Part shown: piece by piece, positions 1 to 10,489 of the stretch
Numbering within the stretch: the first letter of the stretch is position 1
How the letters are laid out: each line of letters starts with the position of its first letter
Source of the DNA: Mitsuokella jalaludinii DSM 13811
GTDB lineage: Bacteria; Bacillota; Negativicutes; Selenomonadales; Selenomonadaceae
Direction of reading: 5' to 3'
Assembly (NCBI RefSeq): GCF_000702905.1
Contig: NZ_JNKR01000001.1
Location: 310,001-374,000, forward strand
Length of the DNA stretch: 64,000 nt
Notes under the pieces: generated by a model
Told to the model about the DNA's origin: nothing
The model's database searches: none
What the model saw: the letters and a program-made list of their open reading frames with translations, nothing else
Position numbers and translations under genes: made by a program

Positions 1-611
1 GTGCAGTCCTCGTAGTTGCTCGGGCGCGCGAGGACGTGGAAGCCCGCATCGTTGACGGCCTTCATCTCGTCAGTCGGCATGCCGAGGTTCATCTTGAGGA
101 AGGAATCGTAGTGCGCCTTTACGGCGAGGACTTCCTCCCCGCCGACCTGCAGGGCCGTCACGCGGTCGCTGCCGAGGCGGCGCAAGAGATCTTCCTTGAC
201 TTCTCGATAGGTCTGTGGATCGTGACCGACGACGTAGACTTCCTTGCCGTCAATCTTGCCAGAGGCCACGAGCTGGCGCCAGGCAGGGTCCTCGAGCGTC
301 CCAGCATGGTAACTCTCGAGGATCTTGCTGCCGTCGATTGCCGCAGCCTTGCCGTTGTCGTTGAGCTTCTTGAAGGTTGTCTCGTAGACAGCCAGCGAAG
401 TGATGCCCGCCTCTTTCGCCTTCTCGAGCACGACGCGCTCCGGCAGTCCCTCGCGCTGCGCAAGCTCCTGCAGTCCCTCGTAATCGATGGCGAGGTCGAC
501 CTGGCGGTTCGCGCGCTCCACAGCATGGCGCTGGAAGCCGATGGCCAGTGCCGCCAGGAGGCCGATCACGATGACCAGCACGAGCCAGCGATTGTACTTG
601 AATCCCTTCAT
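1..611 (-). CDS. DUF5693 family membrane protein, N-terminal part
   Basis: The frame opens with ATG at 609-611 and runs off the left edge, so only about 203 residues are visible. The protein starts with a short basic stretch and one hydrophobic helix (residues about 9-26, WLVLVIVIGLLAALAIGF), followed by a soluble region with alternating Glu/Lys. This arrangement fits the N-terminal domain of DUF5693 proteins, whose C-terminal half is usually polytopic; that half would lie outside the window. The function of the family is unknown. It lies just downstream of a DUF2993 gene on the same strand, so the two may be cotranscribed. Confidence 0.7.
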   Translation of the reverse strand, partial: MKGFKYNRWLVLVIVIGLLAALAIGFQRHAVERANRQVDLAIDYEGLQELAQREGLPERVVLEKAKEAGITSLAVYETTFKKLNDNGKAAAIDGSKILESYHAGTLEDPAWRQLVASGKIDGKEVYVVGHDPQTYREVKEDLLRRLGSDRVTALQVGGEEVLAVKAHYDSFLKMNLGMPTDEMKAVNDAGFHVLARPSNYEDC

Positions 612-636
612 CTAATCCACCTTATCTCAAAAACCA

Positions 637-1326
637 TTATTCTTCACCAGCACGGACGATGACACTGCCCTCCTGCTGGTCCACCGAGACGACGCGCATC
701 TTGAGCGGCAGCTGCTCCGGCTTCACGAGCGCGATGCGCCCGAGACTATCACCGAGGCGCGCCGTGCCGAAAGGCGAGTTCTGTATGTCGAACTGGTCCG
801 TGTCGAAGTACAGCGTCCCGTCATCCGCCACGATGTGGCCGACGAGCGAGAGCTGCGCCTTGTGCCCCAAGAGGTTCGTATCAGCCGTCACGAGGACGTT
901 GTCATCCGTGATGTGCACCTCGACATTGTCCGCTTTGTTGATCTTGCGGGCCAGCGCTTCGCGCAGGCCGTTCTCGTCAAACATGGCCGTCAGGTCGAGT
1001 GCCTCGGCCTGCTCGAGCGCGAGCCGTCCCGCCGTGAAGGAGCTCATGTCGAGCACGGCCTTGCGGCCGGAAAGCGCCATCTCGTGGACGCGCAGCTGGC
1101 CGACCTGGCCATCCTTGACCGTGACCGAGAGGCTGTCCGTCCGCCCGAGCAGCAGCATGAGCCGCGGCGAGGCGGAGAGCTCCACATCGACATGCGGCGT
1201 CGAGAACTTCTGGGAGAGCCTGCTCTCTAGGGCGCTCTCGACGACCGTCGGCAGCAAGAGCTCTCCGAGCACGATTAATATTATGAAGAACAAGCCCGTA
1301 ATAGTCAAGGCTTTTCGCAATTTCAT
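637..1326 (-). CDS. DUF2993 (LmeA-like) lipid-binding protein
   Basis: A 229-residue protein with an N-terminal membrane anchor (hydrophobic residues about 9-24) followed by an all-beta soluble domain. The pattern fits DUF2993/LmeA phospholipid-binding proteins of the cell envelope. The frame can be extended to a TTG at 1342-1344, but that codon falls inside the strong terminator that follows prfB, so I place the start at the ATG at 1324-1326, preceded by a GGCAGG-like sequence. It ends 25 bases before the DUF5693 gene. A role in envelope lipid handling is known only for distant actinobacterial relatives and is inference here. Confidence 0.65.
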   Translation of the reverse strand: MKLRKALTITGLFFIILIVLGELLLPTVVESALESRLSQKFSTPHVDVELSASPRLMLLLGRTDSLSVTVKDGQVGQLRVHEMALSGRKAVLDMSSFTAGRLALEQAEALDLTAMFDENGLREALARKINKADNVEVHITDDNVLVTADTNLLGHKAQLSLVGHIVADDGTLYFDTDQFDIQNSPFGTARLGDSLGRIALVKPEQLPLKMRVVSVDQQEGSVIVRAGEE

Positions 1327-1343
1327 CACCTGCCAATGGAACA

Positions 1344-1372
1344 AGGAGTCAGAAGCACTGCTCCTGACTCCT
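1344..1372 (-). terminator. Rho-independent terminator of prfB
   Basis: A 13-bp inverted repeat (one G-T wobble) with a 3-nt loop, followed on the minus strand by TTGTT. It begins 13 bases past the prfB stop codon. Confidence 0.8.
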
Positions 1373-1385
1373 CTGCAAACAAGAC

Positions 1386-2492
1386 TCAGATTTCATGATT
1401 CGCTTTCGCTGCGAGGAAGGCGCGGATGAACATATCGATATCGCCATCCATGACGGCCTGGACATTGCCCGTCTCGACGTTCGTGCGGTGGTCCTTGACC
1501 ATCGTGTACGGCTGGAAGACGTAGGAGCGAATCTGGCTGCCCCACTCGATCTTCTGCTGGTCGCCCTCGAGCTTCGCGAGCTCAGCTTCCTTCTTCTCCA
1601 TCTCGAGCTCAAAGAGCTTCGCGCGCAGCATCTTGAGGCACTGCTCGCGGTTCTGGAGCTGGGAGCGCTCATTCTGGCACTGCACGACGATGCCCGTCGG
1701 CTCGTGCGTCATGCGGACGGCCGACGACGTTTTGTTGATGTGCTGGCCGCCAGCGCCCGACGCGCGGTACGTGTCGACGCGGACATCCGACATGTTGATG
1801 TTGACCTCGACATTGTCATCGATCTCCGGCATGATGTCGCAGGCCGCGAACGACGTGTGGCGGCGCGCCTGCGCGTCAAACGGAGAGATGCGCACGAGGC
1901 GATGGATGCCCTTCTCCGACTTGAGGAAGCCGTAGGCATTATGGCCCTTGATGAAGAGCGTTGCGCTCTTGACGCCGGCCTCATCGCCCGGCAGCAGGTC
2001 AGCCGTCTCGACCGTGAAGCCGTGGCGCTCCGCCCAGCGGCCGTACATGCGCAGGAGCATCTGCGTCCAGTCCTGTGCTTCCGTTCCGCCCGCACCAGCG
2101 TGCAGCGTCAGAATGGCATTGTTGGCATCGTACGGGCCGGAGAGCAGGACCTCAAGCTGCAGAGCCTCGAGGCCTTCAGCAACAGATGCGAGCTCCGCCT
2201 TGACGTCATCTTCCATGCTCTCATCCTGCTCTTCCATGCCCATCTCCCAGAGTGTCTGGGCATCCTCGAACTTGCTGACGAGGTTCTTGTACTTGTCGAC
2301 GCTGATCTTGACGTCATTGAGTTCCTGGTTGATCTTCTGGGCCTTCTCTGCATCGTCCCAGAACGTCGGTTCACCCATCTTGTATTCGAGCTCGGCAATC
2401 TTCTCTTCCTTCGCCGGGACCTCGAGCGATTCGCCCATCTGGTCCAGCTTCGTCTTGAGTTCGCCAAGCTGCGGTTTGATATCTTCGAGCAT
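1386..2492 (-). CDS. prfB: peptide chain release factor 2 (RF2)
   Basis: RF2 recognises UGA and UAA stop codons and triggers peptide release on the ribosome. The 368-residue protein carries the SPF stop-codon anticodon motif at residues 203-205 and the catalytic GGQ at 248-250. The start ATG has the ribosome site GAGGAAAGGA upstream. In many bacteria prfB contains an in-frame UGA near codon 25 that requires a +1 shift and gives autoregulation. Here codons 22-25 read Ser-Leu-Glu-Val (CTC GAG in place of CTT TGA C), so the gene is uninterrupted. It lies just downstream of secA, a common arrangement, and ends at a strong terminator. Confidence 0.97.
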   Translation of the reverse strand: MLEDIKPQLGELKTKLDQMGESLEVPAKEEKIAELEYKMGEPTFWDDAEKAQKINQELNDVKISVDKYKNLVSKFEDAQTLWEMGMEEQDESMEDDVKAELASVAEGLEALQLEVLLSGPYDANNAILTLHAGAGGTEAQDWTQMLLRMYGRWAERHGFTVETADLLPGDEAGVKSATLFIKGHNAYGFLKSEKGIHRLVRISPFDAQARRHTSFAACDIMPEIDDNVEVNINMSDVRVDTYRASGAGGQHINKTSSAVRMTHEPTGIVVQCQNERSQLQNREQCLKMLRAKLFELEMEKKEAELAKLEGDQQKIEWGSQIRSYVFQPYTMVKDHRTNVETGNVQAVMDGDIDMFIRAFLAAKANHEI

Positions 2493-2573
2493 AATATCCT
2501 TTCCTCTTCGTGATCTATATCCATCGCGATGCGCTGCATTCGCTGCATTGCATCATTCCCCTATCATTTATCG

Positions 2574-5225
<2,652 letters not shown>

Positions 5226-5287
5226 TCCTTACTGCGTATAGGAACGCCTCTTGCGCGCCCAGTCCCCGATAGTTAACCTACCTTACA

Positions 5288-5316
5288 ATATTATCAGACT
5301 GACCTTTAGAAGTCAA
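5288..5316 (-). promoter_or_regulatory. secA promoter
   Basis: On the minus strand TTGACT (5311-5316), a 17-base spacer and TAATAT (5288-5293). The -35 overlaps the stop codon of the upstream deacetylase gene. Confidence 0.65.
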
Positions 5317-6179
5317 TTTCCCCTTTGCGCCGCCGCGCCTTTGAGATGACGGAAGTTGACTGGCTCGATCTCTTCTTCCCGCAAGGCCGCCATGACGCGC
5401 GGCGAGGTGATGGCGCGCAGCTCTTCTTCAAAGTCATGCTGCCATCCGCTGTCTTCCTGCAGCACTTCATTGCAGGTGCCCGGATGCATCATGACCTCCG
5501 TCGTGCCCTGCGGCAGATGCGCGATGAGCTTGAGTAGCTCCGCCTCACTGACGGCCTCGCCCGCCACGATGCCCGCAAAGTGCTCCGTCACCGCGAGCCC
5601 CCGGCGATGCGCCTTAACGGCGGCGAGCTGTGCCAGCGTGCTGAGCCCGAGCCGTCCGACAAGCTGCCCGAGGCCGCCGAACGCACCGGCAAAGAGCGGC
5701 GTGCGCGGCGCGCGCACCGCCCCGATGCGCGCGCTTACCGCGAGGTCCAGCACGATGTCGATGATGCCGGGCAGCGTGTGCATATGCTGATGGCTGTCCA
5801 CATGCGAGATGGGCACGCCCGTCGCCTCGACCTTCCGAAGCTGTGCAGCGAGTTCCCGGCGCACCTCTTCGAGGTTGACGCCGCCCTTCAGGTAGCGCCT
5901 CAAAAGCGCTGTGTGGTCGGGCAGGAAGCGGCCATCCTCTGCCACGAGCGAAGGGATCTCTGACGGCGGCAGGATGGGATTGCCGTCTACGAGCGTGAAG
6001 TGCACACCGAGCCCGAGCGCTTCGTGGCGGCGCGCGATGTCGATGGCCCCCGCAAAGGCGGCGCCGCCCGGCATGACGGTCGCCGAGCGCAGGCAGCCAT
6101 GCACAAGCCCCTGCTCCACCGCCCGGTTGATCTCCGCATGGCGGCCAAAGTCGTCGGCATTGATGATGATGTATCGCAA
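5313..6179 (-). CDS. YdjC/ChbG-family carbohydrate deacetylase
   Basis: A 288-residue protein of the YdjC (ChbG/HpnK-like) family, metal-dependent deacetylases acting on N-acetylated sugars. The metal-site signatures are visible: the N-terminal NADDFG motif and the HVDSHQHMHT motif near the middle. I place the start at TTG 6177-6179, seven bases after AGAGGTG and directly before the conserved beta-strand; an in-frame ATG lies 8 codons upstream without a clear ribosome site. The substrate cannot be told from sequence; chito-oligosaccharides or glycolipid head groups are the family precedents. It lies between secA and hpf without evident functional linkage. Confidence 0.8.
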   Translation of the reverse strand: MRYIIINADDFGRHAEINRAVEQGLVHGCLRSATVMPGGAAFAGAIDIARRHEALGLGVHFTLVDGNPILPPSEIPSLVAEDGRFLPDHTALLRRYLKGGVNLEEVRRELAAQLRKVEATGVPISHVDSHQHMHTLPGIIDIVLDLAVSARIGAVRAPRTPLFAGAFGGLGQLVGRLGLSTLAQLAAVKAHRRGLAVTEHFAGIVAGEAVSEAELLKLIAHLPQGTTEVMMHPGTCNEVLQEDSGWQHDFEEELRAITSPRVMAALREEEIEPVNFRHLKGAAAQRGN

Positions 6180-6283
6180 GACAGGCACCTCTTTCTTGTA
6201 CATTCGTCCTTATCTCTCTGTGAATGGCATGGAAAAAGGAGCCTGTGAACAGGCTCCTCTCGTTTCAGTCTCGCTGCATGCAA

Positions 6284-6829
6284 TCAGTTATTCGACTCAA
6301 TGAGGCCGTAATTGCCATCATTGCGGCGGTAGACAACATTGACAGCCTCTGTCTCCGAATCGCGGAAAACGAAGAAATTGTGGTTCAGGAGGTTCATCTC
6401 CATGATGGCTTCCTGGACATCCATCGGCTTGACGATGAAGTGTTTCGTCTTAACGACCTTATAGGTATCGCTCTCATCGTGTACATCCGGCAGCGGGCTC
6501 GACTTGAGCTCCTCCGTCTTAAACTGACCGGAACGCAGGCGGCGCGAGAGTTTCGTCTTCTGTTTATGGATCTGACGCTCGAGTTTCTCGACGACAAGGT
6601 CGATGGACGTGTACATATCCATCGTCGACTCCTCGCCGCGCAGCAGGATGCCACCGGGGATCGGGACAGTGACTTCTACGATGTGACGCCCCTTCGAAAC
6701 GGTCAGCAGAACCTTGATGTCGCCGACGGACTCAAAGTATTTCGTGACTTTGCCAACGCGTTTCTCCACGTACTCACGCAGGGAAGGAGTGATCTCGATG
6801 TTCTTGCCTCTTACAGTGAATGTTGCCAT
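6284..6829 (-). CDS. hpf: long-form ribosome hibernation promoting factor
   Basis: HPF binds the 30S subunit in stationary phase and drives formation of inactive 100S ribosome dimers. The 181-residue length and two-domain layout (RaiA-like N-terminal domain at about 1-100, C-terminal dimerisation domain at about 120-178 with the FIVKPMDVQEAIMEMNLL core) mark the long form of Gram-positive-type bacteria. The start ATG at 6827-6829 follows AAAGGGGA; the frame is open 14 codons further but without a ribosome site. It is likely monocistronic. Confidence 0.95.
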   Translation of the reverse strand: MATFTVRGKNIEITPSLREYVEKRVGKVTKYFESVGDIKVLLTVSKGRHIVEVTVPIPGGILLRGEESTMDMYTSIDLVVEKLERQIHKQKTKLSRRLRSGQFKTEELKSSPLPDVHDESDTYKVVKTKHFIVKPMDVQEAIMEMNLLNHNFFVFRDSETEAVNVVYRRNDGNYGLIESNN

Positions 6830-7061
6830 ACGACACATCCCCTTTCTTATTTCTATGCCGACGAACGGCACAAGTGATCGAGTAAAGCAGAGCGCTGGAT
6901 GTTACACTTTCTTCAGATAATCCATTCATCCTGACGTCTTCTGTTTATATTGATAGTATTCGCCAAAGCCGCAGGAAACCCTTCTTCCAAATCAGGAAAA
7001 TCGAATTATTTTATTGAGGATCTGGCCGCAAGGGAAGGCGAACATGCCAGGATACAAGAAA

Positions 7062-7088
7062 AGCCAGGTCCTTTACCGGGACCTGGCT
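7062..7088 (-). terminator. terminator of the cold-shock gene
   Basis: A perfect 10-bp stem AGCCAGGTCC with a 7-nt loop, followed on the minus strand by TTTCTT. It lies 15 bases after the csp stop codon. Confidence 0.85.
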
Positions 7089-7103
7089 CCTTTTCATCCG
7101 TTC

Positions 7104-7304
7104 TTATGCCGTCTTGATGACGTTGGCAGCCTGCGGGCCACGCGCACCTTCGACAATCTCGAACTCGACATCCTGACCCTCATTGAGCGTCTTGAACCCT
7201 TCGTCCTGGATTGCAGAGAAGTGAACGAAAACATCATCCCCGCCTTCGCGAGCGATGAAGCCGTAGCCTTTCTCAGGACTGAACCATTTTACCTTGCCAA
7301 CCAT
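7104..7304 (-). CDS. cold-shock domain protein, CspA family
   Basis: A 66-residue single-OB-fold RNA chaperone with both nucleic-acid-binding signatures, KGYGFI (RNP1 region) and VFVHFSAI (RNP2 region). Such proteins melt mRNA secondary structure. AGGAGG lies eight bases upstream of the ATG. A perfect-spacing consensus promoter and its own terminator make it a single-gene unit with a roughly 55-nt leader, typical of cold-shock genes. Confidence 0.96.
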   Translation of the reverse strand: MVGKVKWFSPEKGYGFIAREGGDDVFVHFSAIQDEGFKTLNEGQDVEFEIVEGARGPQAANVIKTA

Positions 7305-7366
7305 AATGATTCCTCCTAGCGTAACGAAAACCTATCAGGTTGCTAAAACATCCTGACTCACTCTCG

Positions 7367-7395
7367 ATTATACTGAGTCGCTACGAGGTTGTCAA
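7367..7395 (-). promoter_or_regulatory. consensus promoter of the cold-shock gene
   Basis: On the minus strand an exact TTGACA (7390-7395), a 17-base spacer and an exact TATAAT (7367-7372). It is one of the strongest housekeeping-sigma promoters in the window. Confidence 0.85.
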
Positions 7396-7501
7396 TGAGA
7401 TTGTTCCCTGTTAACACAACTGTACTGGGAGAAGACTATCATCCCTCCAACTTGATGGGACGGGGTTGCCAAAGGCCATCGCACACCATAGGAATCCGAG
7501 A

Positions 7502-8221
7502 TCAGAGGACTTTCGAGAGGAAGAGGCGCGTGCGTTCCTCCTGCGGATGCTCGAAGACTTCCTTCGGATCGCCCTGCTCGATGATGCGTCCATCATCGAC
7601 GAAGAGCAGGCGGTCGCCGACTTCGCGGGCAAAGCCCATCTCGTGCGTGACGATGACCATCGTCATGCCCTCTTCGGCGAGCTTGCGCATGACGTCGAGT
7701 ACCTCGCCGACCATCTCCGGGTCGAGAGCCGACGTCGGCTCATCGAACAGCATGACCTTCGGCTTCATCGCCAGAGCGCGTGCGATGGCGACGCGCTGCT
7801 GCTGGCCGCCTGAGAGCTGGCTCGGGTATGCATCCGCCTTGTCGGCCAGGCCGACGCGCGCGAGCAGCTTGCGCGCCGTGTCCTCGGCCTCCGCCTTCGT
7901 GATGTGGCGCACCTTGATTGGCGCCAGCATGATGTTGTCGAGGACCGTCATGTGCGGGAAGAGGTTGAAGCGCTGGAAGACCATGCCAACTTCCTCGCGC
8001 ACCTTGTTGATGTTGGCCTCGCCGTCAAGCACGATGCCATCGACGCTGACCTTGCCGGACGTCGGCTCCTCGAGGTAGTTCATGCAGCGCAGCAGCGTGC
8101 TCTTGCCCGAACCGGACGGGCCGATGATGACGACGACTTCCTTCTCCTTGATCGTGAGGTCGATGCCCTTGAGCACCTCGACGTCGCCAAATGATTTTCT
8201 CAGATTCTCAATGTCGATCAT
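7502..8221 (-). CDS. polar amino-acid ABC transporter, ATP-binding protein
   Basis: A 239-residue GlnQ-type ATPase powering import of a polar amino acid. Walker A is GPSGSGKST (residues about 33-41), the signature is LSGGQQQR, and Walker B is [12 protein letters not shown]. It overlaps the permease gene by 14 bases, showing translational coupling. With the upstream permease and lipoprotein it makes a complete PAAT-family importer. Glutamine, glutamate, cystine or histidine are all possible; sequence alone does not settle the substrate. No clear terminator follows before the csp promoter. Confidence 0.93.
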   Translation of the reverse strand: MIDIENLRKSFGDVEVLKGIDLTIKEKEVVVIIGPSGSGKSTLLRCMNYLEEPTSGKVSVDGIVLDGEANINKVREEVGMVFQRFNLFPHMTVLDNIMLAPIKVRHITKAEAEDTARKLLARVGLADKADAYPSQLSGGQQQRVAIARALAMKPKVMLFDEPTSALDPEMVGEVLDVMRKLAEEGMTMVIVTHEMGFAREVGDRLLFVDDGRIIEQGDPKEVFEHPQEERTRLFLSKVL

Positions 8222-8873
8222 CCGTCTTGTATCTCCTCTCCAGATATGCTACGAAGCGGGAAATCGTCAGCGTCATGGCCAGGTAGATGACCGCAACGCT
8301 GATCCAGATCTCCAGCGAACCATACGTCTTAGCGATGATCAGCTGGCCGCGGCGCGTGAGTTCCTCGAAGCCGATGACGGAGACGAGGGACGAGTCCTTC
8401 AACAGGGCGATGAACTCATTGCCGAGCGGCGGGATGACGCGCTTGAAAGCCTGCGGCACGATGATGTAGCGCATCGTCTGCACCCAGGTCATGCCGAGGG
8501 AGCGGCCGGCCTCCATCTGGCCCTTGTCAATCGACTGAATGCCAGCGCGGAAGATCTCCGCCACGTAAGCACCCGAGTTGATGCCGCAGGAGCCGATGGC
8601 CGCGACGAACGGGTCGACACGCTGGCCCGTGATGACCGGCAGCGCGAAGTAGACCAGGAAGATCTGCACGAGGAGCGGCGTGCCGCGGAAGAAATCGACG
8701 TAGATTGCCGCGAGGACGCGCAGGATCTTGATGCGCGAGATGCGCGCGATGCCGACAAAGAGGCCGATGACCACACCGAGGGCTACCGAGAGGGCTGTGA
8801 TCTTGATCGTGACGCCCGCGCCCACGAGCAGGAGCGGGAAGGAATTCACGACCAAATCGAAGTTAAACTGCAT
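8208..8873 (-). CDS. polar amino-acid ABC transporter, permease
   Basis: A 221-residue GlnP-like (HisM-type) inner-membrane permease with about five membrane segments and the EAA-loop sequence [33 protein letters not shown], which docks the ATPase. It lies between the substrate-binding lipoprotein gene (174-nt gap containing a hairpin) and the ATPase gene (overlap). Confidence 0.93.
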   Translation of the reverse strand: MQFNFDLVVNSFPLLLVGAGVTIKITALSVALGVVIGLFVGIARISRIKILRVLAAIYVDFFRGTPLLVQIFLVYFALPVITGQRVDPFVAAIGSCGINSGAYVAEIFRAGIQSIDKGQMEAGRSLGMTWVQTMRYIIVPQAFKRVIPPLGNEFIALLKDSSLVSVIGFEELTRRGQLIIAKTYGSLEIWISVAVIYLAMTLTISRFVAYLERRYKTDDRH

Positions 8874-9000
8874 TTGCTTTCACCTTACCATTGGGATTCA
8901 TAATTATTCATCATCATCAATTGGAAAAACCTGTCTACTATTATATTTCCTGCCCCTGTTCCTGTCAACGGATTGTCGGTGCATTGTCAGCAGGAAAGCA

Positions 9001-9027
9001 AAACACCACGCCGAAAGCGTGGTGTTT
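9001..9027 (-). terminator. intra-operon hairpin after the binding-protein gene
   Basis: A perfect 11-bp stem AAACACCACGC with a 5-nt loop, followed on the minus strand by TGCTTT. It sits 20 bases past the binding-protein stop. Since the permease and ATPase continue on the same strand, it probably acts as a partial terminator or an RNA-end stabiliser, giving more binding protein than membrane complex. Confidence 0.7.
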
Positions 9028-9046
9028 CTTTATGCAGGTTCCGTGA

Positions 9047-9832
9047 TTATTTCTGACCACCGAACCATTTTGCGTAGATCTTGTCGTACTCGCCGTTCTC
9101 TTTGAGCTTCTTGAGTGCTTCGTTGATCTTGGACTGCAGTTCCGTGTTGTCCTTCGCCATGGCGATGCCGTAATCCTCAGCCGTCAGCTTCTCTTCGAGT
9201 GCCTTGACACCCGTCTCGCCGCTCTTCGTGATGTAGTAGTCATTGACCGGGCGGTCGTTGACGACGGCATCGACACCGTTGCCCTTGAGCTCCATGAAGC
9301 AGTCAGCCGGCGTGTTGAGTTCCTTAACCTCTACGCCGCCGAGCTTCTTGACAGCCTCAGCGCTCGTCGTGCCAATCTGGACAGCGACCTTGTGGCCCTT
9401 GAGGTCCTGGAAGCTCTTGATGGCCTGCTCATCCGAGCGGACGACCATCGTCAGGCCGGACTGGTAGTACGGGTCAGAGAAGAGCACATTTTCCTTGCGC
9501 TCGTCGTTGATCGTCATGCCCGAGATGATGACATCGATGTTCTTGGCCTGCATAGCCGGGATCAGGCCATCAAAGCCGATGTTCTGGATCTCGACCTCAT
9601 AGCCCATCTCCTTGCCGATGGCACGGATCAGGTCCATATCGAAGCCCTGGTATTCCTTCTGGCCTTCATCCTGGAACTCGAACGGCGCAAAGTCGATGGA
9701 CGAACCGACCTTGAGCACCTTGGCACTCGAGCCGCTGCCCGACGATGCCGAGTTGCTGCCGCCGCAGCCAGCCAGTGCAAACGTCGCAAAGACGCAGGCT
9801 GCCAGAAGGACGAATAACTTCTTGAATTTCAT
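9047..9832 (-). CDS. polar amino-acid ABC transporter, substrate-binding lipoprotein
   Basis: A 261-residue extracytoplasmic binding protein (SBP_bac_3 family). A lipoprotein signal peptide ends in LAGC followed by a Ser/Gly linker. The DFAPFEF motif and the ISGMTINDERKENVLFSDPYY stretch are typical of family 3 amino-acid binders. I place the start at ATG 9830-9832 behind GGAGGGAGAGGAA; 13 upstream codons are open but lack a site. The gene heads the transporter operon and has an operator-like palindrome over its -10. Confidence 0.92.
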   Translation of the reverse strand: MKFKKLFVLLAACVFATFALAGCGGSNSASSGSGSSAKVLKVGSSIDFAPFEFQDEGQKEYQGFDMDLIRAIGKEMGYEVEIQNIGFDGLIPAMQAKNIDVIISGMTINDERKENVLFSDPYYQSGLTMVVRSDEQAIKSFQDLKGHKVAVQIGTTSAEAVKKLGGVEVKELNTPADCFMELKGNGVDAVVNDRPVNDYYITKSGETGVKALEEKLTAEDYGIAMAKDNTELQSKINEALKKLKENGEYDKIYAKWFGGQK

Positions 9833-9898
9833 AAAGATTCCTCTCCCTCCATAGCTTTTCAAGCTTTTCATAACTCTTCATGGATTCTTTCAGAGAAT

Positions 9899-9924
9899 GA
9901 GGCCCGGAAATGGATCCGGGCCTC
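9899..9924 (-). other. GC-rich hairpin in the binding-protein leader
   Basis: A perfect 9-bp stem GAGGCCCGG with an 8-nt loop. It lies downstream of the TATAAT at 9943-9948, so it would be in the 5' leader of the amino-acid transporter mRNA. No T-run follows on the minus strand, so it may be a leader structure and not a terminator of the zinc-ribbon gene. Confidence 0.5.
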
Positions 9925-9933
9925 GTCGCTCTC

Positions 9934-9960
9934 ACGCGATTCATTATACCATAATCGCGT
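9934..9960 (-). promoter_or_regulatory. promoter core with palindromic operator for the amino-acid transporter
   Basis: An 8-bp inverted repeat ACGCGATT (9934-9941) and AATCGCGT (9953-9960) brackets a minus-strand TATAAT (9943-9948). This geometry fits a repressor site overlapping the -10. The -35 is poor. Confidence 0.45.
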
Positions 9961-10002
9961 ATATCATGCCAGTCTCACGAAAAAATTTCGACCGACTGCC
10001 TC

Positions 10003-10290
10003 TCAGTGCTGTGCCTTTCTCTTGCTGAAGCAATCGCGGCAGTACACCGGGCGGTCGTTCTTCGGTTCGAACGGAACTTCCGTCTCTTTACCGCACTCTG
10101 CACAGACGACCTTGTACATCTGGCGCTGCTCGCCGCCCTCGCGGCTGCGGCGGCGCTTGTCGCGACAATCACGGCAGCGAGCCGGTTCGTTCTCGAAGCC
10201 CTTCTCAGCGTAGAATTCCTGTTCACCGGCGGTGAAGATGAACTCCTTGCCACATTCTTTGCACGTGAGTGTCTTGTCCTGGAAAGCCAT
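10003..10290 (-). CDS. zinc-ribbon protein
   Basis: A 95-residue basic protein with four CxxC knuckles (CKEC at 10, CRDC at about 39, CAEC at about 63, CRDC at about 83), enough for two zinc-ribbon units. The second half is linked by an Arg-rich segment. The family is common in Clostridia and Negativicutes and has no defined role; nucleic-acid or ribosome binding is plausible from the basic charge. AAGGGGAT precedes the ATG. It appears monocistronic. Confidence 0.75.
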   Translation of the reverse strand: MAFQDKTLTCKECGKEFIFTAGEQEFYAEKGFENEPARCRDCRDKRRRSREGGEQRQMYKVVCAECGKETEVPFEPKNDRPVYCRDCFSKRKAQH

Positions 10291-10462
10291 AAGATAATCC
10301 CCTTACTGAAAAATAGAATAACGCATCAGATGTCCGGTTCCCTCAATGCAGTCAATGCAGATATACGAAGAAAATAGAACGTCTATAAGATAGTATATAG
10401 GCAAAGTCCGTAAAGTGCAAGTAATTTTTATTTCAAGAGTTTTCTGCCAGTATCGCGCAACA

Positions 10463-10488
10463 AAAAAGCTGGGGAATCCCAGCTTTTT
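10463..10488 (-). terminator. terminator of the P-type ATPase operon
   Basis: A perfect 11-bp stem AAAAAGCTGGG with a GAAT loop, followed by minus-strand T residues. It begins one base after the ATPase stop codon. Confidence 0.88.
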
Positions 10489-10489
10489 G

